A stretch of 9,110 nt of DNA. It comes from Methanobrevibacter sp. Its GTDB lineage: Archaea; Methanobacteriota; Methanobacteria; Methanobacteriales; Methanobacteriaceae. The notes under the pieces are model-generated. The model searched no databases. It saw only the letters and a program-made list of their open reading frames with translations, and had not been told where the DNA came from. The stretch spans positions 1-9,110 of the forward strand of contig WRMT01000107.1 in NCBI GenBank assembly GCA_009777005.1. The letters run 5' to 3'. This document shows, piece by piece, positions 5,317 to 9,110 of this stretch; the first letter of the stretch is position 1; every line of letters starts with the position of its first letter. The translations under genes and the position numbers were made by a program.

Positions 5317-5399
5317 AAAATTAAGTTGAGATTAATTAAGTTTTAAAATTAATGTTGAGATTTTAAGTGTTTTGAAAATGTTGATATTTATTAAGTTTT
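5317..5399. repeat. Three imperfect 26-29-base repeats upstream of the Cys-rich peptide gene
   Basis: Units at about 5317-5344, 5345-5373 and 5374-5399 share AAAATTAAGTTGAGATT and end in AAGTTTT, with small insertions and deletions. They lie just behind the TATA box of the cluster, where archaeal activators bind, so they may be operator sites. Low sequence complexity weakens the case. The remainder of 5400-5637 is AT-rich with nothing recognisable. Confidence 0.45.
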
Positions 5400-5637
5400 A
5401 CAAAATATCTGAAATATAAATTACTTGTTAAAATTTTTTGAATTTTAGATGTGATTATTTTTTTTTGCTTTGTTTTAAATATTATTAATTAGATTTTAAA
5501 GTCTTTAATCTATTTATATTAAAAAATATAATATATTATAAAAATAATTATTAGAGTATTTAAAAAATTAAAATATCACAATAAAGAAAAACTTAGTTTT
5601 TCTAAAAATGTAAAAAAAATTTCATTTAAAATATATT

Positions 5638-5655
5638 AAATAGTAATAACTATTT
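5638..5655. promoter_or_regulatory. Inverted repeat AAATAGT-4-ACTATTT upstream of the HisG gene
   Basis: Two perfect 7-base arms around the spacer AATA, about 25 bases behind the putative TATA box. The same arms form the palindrome at 7265-7282 ahead of the HTH-CBS regulator. A shared operator is possible but not demonstrated. Confidence 0.35.
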
Positions 5656-5677
5656 TTAAAGAATGATTTCAAGTTTA

Positions 5678-5689
5678 TTTATATTATAT
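5678..5689 (+). promoter_or_regulatory. TATA box for the HisG gene
   Basis: TTTATATTATAT, which predicts transcription start near 5709 and a leader of about 45 bases that includes GGAG at 5745-5748. Confidence 0.5.
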
Positions 5690-5753
5690 TAATTTTTTTA
5701 AAAAAGAATAAATACATGATTTTTACTTAATTAAAAGGATTATTGGAGAATGA

Positions 5754-6746
5754 ATGCTTATGGATAAAATAATTTTAGGTCTTCCAAAAGGAAGTTTAAA
5801 TAATGTAAATAGGGGAAATACTTACCAATTATTTGTTGATGCAGGTTATGAAGTAATAGGTTATGAACCAGGTAATGAATCTTATGAAATTAACATAGCT
5901 AATGACGATGAAATAAAAGCATTTATTACACGTCCTCAAAGTACACCTGTTGAATTAAACAGAAAAATGTTGGATATAGCTATTGTTGGAGAAGACTGGG
6001 TTAAAGAAGAGTCTGTAAATAATGATAATGATATTAGGAAAATTGGTGATTTAGACTATGGTCAAACTCGTTTAATTGTAGCTGTTCCAAATGATTCTCC
6101 TTATTCTTCTTTATCTGAATTTTTTAAAGGTAATAAAGATAGAAATACTCCTATTTTATGTTTTACTGAGTATCCAAATCTTACAAGACAACTTATAATG
6201 GAGAATGATGGCTATAAGGAAATATTTGGAGATTCAATTCCTTTAGTTCAAGTTAGAGGCATTGTTGATGGAGATAATCATAATGTCCAAATCATTAACT
6301 CTGATGGAGCTACTGAAGTGTATATTGCAAAAGGTGCAGATTTAATTGTGGATAACACTCAAACAGGCAATAGCTTAAAAAAAGCTGGACTTATCGAACT
6401 TGAAACAATTATGCACTCTTCAGCTGGATTGTATGCAGGACCCTCTTGTAATGAGGAAAAGATGAAAAAAGCTAAAATGATTTTTGATCAGTTATATGGT
6501 GCAATAACAGCTAGAAAAAATTTTGATGTGAAATTCAACATTAAAAATGAAATAGCTAAGGAAGTATGTGATTTTTTAGTTGTAAATGATTATTGTTCTG
6601 ATGAGCCAACAGTTAACACAGGTAGCCAATTTTCTCAAATAAATGTTTTAATTCCTAAAAACAGGTTTCCTGAAATGTTAAATGGAATAAAAAAATTCAA
6701 TGCTTCATCTATTGCTAGGAATGATGTAAAACAATTTGTTAAATAG
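5754..6746 (+). CDS. hisG: ATP phosphoribosyltransferase, long form (HisG)
   Basis: Catalyses the first step of histidine synthesis, joining ATP and phosphoribosyl pyrophosphate to give phosphoribosyl-ATP. The N-terminal catalytic part has LGLPKGSL (8-15), RPQSTPVELNRKMLDIAIVG (60-79) and CFTEYPNLTRQL (136-147). The PRPP-binding loop is GATEVYIAKGADLIVDNTQT with GNSL following (185-208). The C-terminal part from about 250, with ARKNFDVKFNIKN and EPTVNTG (284-290), matches the regulatory domain of long-form HisG that binds histidine for feedback inhibition. At 330 residues it is longer than the usual 280-300. The ATG at 5754 has GGAG five bases ahead; a second ATG two codons later is less well spaced. 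The gene stands alone here without other his genes, which is common in methanogens. A divergent paralogue with a changed role cannot be excluded without alignment. Confidence 0.86.
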   Translation: MLMDKIILGLPKGSLNNVNRGNTYQLFVDAGYEVIGYEPGNESYEINIANDDEIKAFITRPQSTPVELNRKMLDIAIVGEDWVKEESVNNDNDIRKIGDLDYGQTRLIVAVPNDSPYSSLSEFFKGNKDRNTPILCFTEYPNLTRQLIMENDGYKEIFGDSIPLVQVRGIVDGDNHNVQIINSDGATEVYIAKGADLIVDNTQTGNSLKKAGLIELETIMHSSAGLYAGPSCNEEKMKKAKMIFDQLYGAITARKNFDVKFNIKNEIAKEVCDFLVVNDYCSDEPTVNTGSQFSQINVLIPKNRFPEMLNGIKKFNASSIARNDVKQFVK

Positions 6747-6767
6747 TGGAAATAGCTATTGTTATTG

Positions 6768-6774
6768 TTTTTTT
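6768..6774 (+). terminator. T-tract terminator after hisG
   Basis: Seven T, 22 bases beyond the stop codon, preceded by the 10-base palindrome AATAGCTATT at 6751-6760. The palindrome is too short for a firm hairpin; the U-tract alone can suffice in archaea. Confidence 0.45.
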
Positions 6775-6781
6775 CCCTATT

Positions 6782-7050
6782 GAATTATTTTGATAATTTT
6801 GTTTTGAATGTAAAATTATTTTTATTCTTTTTATCTTTTTATGGGTAGAATTATTTTAATAATTTTATTTTGAATATAAAATTATTTTTATTCTTTTTAT
6901 CTTTTTATGGGTAGAATTGTTTTGATTATTTATTTTTGAATATAGAATTATTTTTATTCTTTTTATGGGTAGAATTGTTTTGATTATTTATTTTTGAATG
7001 TAGAATTATTTTTATTCTTTTTATGGGTAGAATTGTTTTGATTATTTATT
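6782..7050. repeat. Minisatellite of 66- and 58-base units
   Basis: Four units lie head to tail: 6782-6847 (66 bases), 6848-6913 (66), 6914-6971 (58) and 6972-7029 (58), followed by a partial fifth to 7050. Each starts GAATT(A/G)TTTTGAT, includes AATTATTTTTATTCTTTTTA and ends ATGGGTA. The short units differ from the long ones by loss of one copy of an internal 8-base repeat CTTTTTAT. The last two full units are almost identical to each other and so are the first two, as expected from stepwise duplication. No open frame runs through it, and there are no unique spacers, so it is not a CRISPR array. The stretch after it (7051-7264) is AT-rich without recognisable content. Confidence 0.92.
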
Positions 7051-7264
7051 AAAATTTTTTTTAATATTTATTATCTTTCTTTATTTTTATATATTCTCCA
7101 AATTTTTTTATAAAAAGTGTTTAATGGTAATTATTCAGTGATTATAGCTATTAATTTTTATTTTTCTATATTTTTTCCTTATTTAACTAACTTTGTATCT
7201 TATTTTTTAATAAAACAATAATTATTTATATTATTATGAAAATAGTTTATAATGAATAATAATT

Positions 7265-7282
7265 ATAAATAGTACTATTTAT
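7265..7282. promoter_or_regulatory. 18-base perfect palindrome upstream of the HTH-CBS regulator gene
   Basis: ATAAATAGTACTATTTAT is its own reverse complement. It lies about 175 bases ahead of the regulator gene, a possible operator; its inner arms AAATAGT/ACTATTT recur at 5638-5655. AT-rich DNA yields palindromes by chance, but 18 perfect bases with two G:C pairs is uncommon. Confidence 0.4.
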
Positions 7283-7446
7283 TTTTATTAAAAATGTTTT
7301 TAAGTAAAATTATATATTAAAATCAGTTATGATAATAAATAACCTTTTTATTATGAAAAAAATCTTTTTTAATAATAATTAATCCTTTGGGTAAATACTT
7401 TTTTTTCACAATGAATTTTTCATATAATGATGGTATTGATAATATA

Positions 7447-7451
7447 GGTGG
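7447..7451 (+). promoter_or_regulatory. Ribosome site GGTGG supporting the ATG at 7457
   Basis: GGTGG matches the anti-Shine-Dalgarno end of archaeal 16S RNA and is well spaced for the ATG at 7457. The GTG inside it has no ribosome site of its own and would need a leaderless message. Confidence 0.6.
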
Positions 7452-8362
7452 CTAAGATGCTAACATCTGTTCAAAAGGAAATTTTACAAACACTAACAAA
7501 CTTGTATCAGAGTTCTAATGGGAAGTCTATAAAGGGAGAAGACATAGCTGAAGTCATGGGTAGAAATCCAGGAACAATTAGGAATCAAATGCAGGCACTA
7601 ACTAGTTTAAACTTGGTTAAAGGAGTTCCTGGTCCAAGAGGAGGATATAAACCTACTATAGAGGCATACCATACTTTAAATATTCCTGTAACTGAAGGTG
7701 AATCAAAAGTCCCAATGTTTAAGGATGGAAAAGAGATTAAAGATCTTTCAGTAGCTAGGATAGAATTTACAAGTATACCTAATCCTGGTGAATGTGAAGC
7801 TGTTATTAAAGTATTAGGAAATATTAAAAACTTAGATTTAGGTGACACAATTCGAATTGGTCCTACTCCCGTCAATAACTTAGGAATTATAGGTGAAATT
7901 GTTGGTAGAGATGACATGGACAATATTTTACTTTTAGATACTAGTACGATTAGAAGTATTCCTAAAAAAACAGTGTTAGATGTAGCTACTTTGGATTTAA
8001 TTGTTTTAAGTCCTAATGATTCTATTAGGGAGGCATCTAAAATATTATCAAATAAATTTGTTGATGGTGCTCCAATTATTGAAAATAAGAATGTTGTTGG
8101 TATTATAACTCTTCATGATATTGTAAAAGCACTAGCCGAATCAAAAGAAAATGGAAAAGTTTCTGATATCATGGAAACCAATGTAGTTGCTGTTAATCAG
8201 GATGTAAAAATAGCTAATGCTATTGAAGTCATGTACAATGAAAATGTTGGTAAATTAATTGTGGAAAATCATGAAAATGTTCCAATTGGAATAATTACTA
8301 GGACAGATATTGTTGATACTATAACTAGTATGGATAAGTTTCCTGTTAAGAAAAATAGCTAA
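7448..8362 (+). CDS. HTH-CBS predicted transcriptional regulator (COG2524-like)
   Basis: A DNA-binding domain fused to two CBS domains. Residues about 4-75 form a winged helix: SVQKEILQTLTNLY, then KGEDIAEVMGRNPGTIRNQM (29-48) as the recognition region and GVPGPRGGYKPT (59-70) as the wing. Residues 85-178 are a beta-rich linker domain with IRIGPTPVNNLGIIGEIVG (136-153). CBS 1 covers about 180-235 (LSPNDSIREA, GAPIIENKNVVGIITLHDIV) and CBS 2 about 238-295 (VSDIMETNVVAVNQD, GIITRTDIVDTI). CBS pairs commonly sense adenine nucleotides or S-adenosylmethionine; the ligand here is unknown. The frame can open at GTG 7448, but GGTGG at 7447-7451 then overlaps it. That motif is a good ribosome site five to six bases before the ATG at 7457, so the protein probably starts MLTSVQKEIL with 301 residues. 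Targets unknown. Confidence 0.9.
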   Translation: MAKMLTSVQKEILQTLTNLYQSSNGKSIKGEDIAEVMGRNPGTIRNQMQALTSLNLVKGVPGPRGGYKPTIEAYHTLNIPVTEGESKVPMFKDGKEIKDLSVARIEFTSIPNPGECEAVIKVLGNIKNLDLGDTIRIGPTPVNNLGIIGEIVGRDDMDNILLLDTSTIRSIPKKTVLDVATLDLIVLSPNDSIREASKILSNKFVDGAPIIENKNVVGIITLHDIVKALAESKENGKVSDIMETNVVAVNQDVKIANAIEVMYNENVGKLIVENHENVPIGIITRTDIVDTITSMDKFPVKKNS

Positions 8363-8406
8363 TCAATAGATTGTTATATCATTCATTATATTATTATAAT
8401 ATTATT

Positions 8407-8435
8407 TATCCTATTGTGAAATATTAATTAGGATA
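8407..8435. repeat. Inverted repeat TATCCTA-15-TAGGATA
   Basis: Two perfect 7-base arms about 45 bases after the regulator's stop codon and just ahead of the TATA-like box of the next gene. It could be a weak hairpin or an operator; no T-run follows directly. Confidence 0.3.
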
Positions 8436-8447
8436 TTTATTTATAAT
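8434..8447 (+). promoter_or_regulatory. Possible TATA box for the 83-residue gene
   Basis: A TATTTATTTATAAT stretch, predicting transcription start near 8467 and a leader of about 38 bases up to the preferred ATG at 8505. Confidence 0.4.
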
Positions 8448-8480
8448 TTTTATTTAATTATTATTAATTATATTATTATT

Positions 8481-8756
8481 ATGTTTTTAATAAAAGTGAT
8501 TTTTATGGATAATATTGATATTGTGGAGAAAAAAATAATTGAAATTTTGGAAAAAAACCAAATCAATCCAATTATCTCTGGAAACCCTTTTCTTCTTGGA
8601 ACAATAAGAATTTATGAAGAGGAAAAGCTATTAAATATTTTAAATGAATTAAAGTTTCTTTTTGAAAAGTATAAATCATATGATTTATATTCATCTCATG
8701 TTAGTTCTTGTTGTGCTCCTTCTTATGAAGAAATTAGATATAAGGTTGAAATTTAA
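8481..8756 (+). CDS. Small protein of unknown function
   Basis: The frame opens at 8481, but the ATG at 8505 is the better start: GTGAT at 8496-8500 lies four bases ahead, whereas 8481 has no ribosome site. That gives 83 residues beginning MDNIDIVEKKIIEILEKNQI. After this helix come a Gly/Pro-containing turn (NPIISGNPFLLGTI), a second helix (EEEKLLNILNELKFLFEKY) and a C-terminal SSHVSSCCAPSYEEIRYKVE segment with two adjacent cysteines. There is no signal peptide and no membrane segment from the preferred start. I do not recognise the family. Codon use matches neighbouring genes, which supports a real gene. It lies 142 bases downstream of the HTH-CBS regulator on the same strand with its own TATA-like box, so co-transcription is not required. 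A target of the regulator is conceivable but untested. Confidence 0.7.
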   Translation: MFLIKVIFMDNIDIVEKKIIEILEKNQINPIISGNPFLLGTIRIYEEEKLLNILNELKFLFEKYKSYDLYSSHVSSCCAPSYEEIRYKVEI

Positions 8757-9110
8757 TATTTAGCTAGTTATACTCTGTTACATAAAAGGATTTAATTTAA
8801 AAATGAAAAATTATTTCTTTGTTATAAATGTATTAGCTTTTTACGCTGTTTTTTTATAACTATGTGGGATATAAGTTGTATATTTCTTATTAAAAATAGA
8901 TTTTTTAAAAAATTTTCTTTTCTTGATTGAAATACTTTAAGTTCACTTCTTATTAGTTATTTTAAGCTTTAATTATTGTAAATATATTCATAGTAATTTT
9001 TATACATTATTTTCCTTTTTAGAATTAAAAATATTTTGCATTGTTTTTTTAGATTTAATTTAAATAATTTTAGTATAAAATAATATTTTTAAATAAATAA
9101 TTTTTATTAG
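8757..9110. other. AT-rich stretch without a convincing gene
   Basis: Contains an 18-codon hydrophobic frame (ATG at 8803) that I do not accept as a gene, a T-run of seven at 8849-8855 that could end transcription of the preceding gene, and otherwise only AT-rich DNA up to the window edge. It may hold the promoter of a gene beyond the window. Confidence 0.5.
8849..8855 (+). terminator. Possible T-tract terminator after the 83-residue gene
   Basis: Seven T in a row about 95 bases after the stop codon, the first long T-run downstream on this strand. The distance makes it uncertain. Confidence 0.35.

Noticed and set aside
5750..5767. Five-codon frame (ATG at 5750) overlapping the hisG start, possible leader peptide
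   Set aside because: It contains no His codons and lies too close to GGAG to be translated; an attenuator is not supported.
6782..7050. CRISPR array
   Set aside because: Units abut each other with no unique spacers, unit length is 58-66 bases, and no cas genes are nearby. It is a plain tandem repeat.
7585..7923. 112-codon minus-strand frame inside the HTH-CBS gene
   Set aside because: It is a mirror of the coding strand of a clear two-domain regulator; no ribosome site and no family resemblance.
8803..8859. 18-codon hydrophobic frame beginning MKNYFFVINVLAFY
   Set aside because: Too short, ribosome site AAGGA is about 12 bases away, and hydrophobic short frames are common in T-rich DNA.
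1..9110. tRNA or rRNA genes
   Set aside because: No GC-rich islands, cloverleaf-like stems or T-loop sequences (GGTTCRANYCC) were seen on either strand.

Overview
The window is very AT-rich. It shows archaeal signals: TATA-type boxes about 25-30 bases upstream of predicted transcript starts, T-tract terminators, and Shine-Dalgarno sequences of the GGAGGTGAT type. Gene content fits a methanogen of the Methanobacteriales, most likely Methanobrevibacter or a close relative: a peptide-modifying radical SAM/SPASM enzyme beside a Cys-rich mini-protein, an HTH-CBS regulator of the archaeal type, a long-form HisG, and a PF09820-type AAA-ATPase. The assignment rests on gene families remembered and on base composition, not on a database search.

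Left part (1-1760) is an accessory, scarred region. It holds the start of an AAA-ATPase-like gene on the minus strand, a decayed copy of the 3' end of an MFS transporter gene, and a 121-bp insertion with 23-bp terminal inverted repeats and a perfect 8-bp target duplication. It also holds a 54-residue antitoxin-like gene and a convergent GNAT acetyltransferase whose first codons look frameshifted. The intact MFS gene (1761-3152, minus) closes this region. Its own 3' end is the parent or sister of the decayed copy, so about 1.4 kb of accessory DNA is bracketed by two direct copies of one sequence.

The middle part (3419-5312) is a compact minus-strand cluster. In transcription order it encodes a 53-residue protein with two CxxC pairs, a radical SAM enzyme with a SPASM domain carrying eight cluster cysteines, and a small alpha/beta protein of unknown function, ending at a strong poly-T terminator. 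The arrangement suggests a ribosomally made Cys-rich peptide, its modifying enzyme and an accessory protein. This is the most interesting system in the window.

The right part (5638-9110) is plus strand: a HisG-type ATP phosphoribosyltransferase, a 700-bp gap with a 58/66-bp minisatellite, an HTH-CBS regulator, and a small unknown protein, followed by AT-rich DNA with no convincing gene. Across the whole window the palindrome TAGCTA occurs 37 times by eye count, more than ten times what base composition alone predicts.
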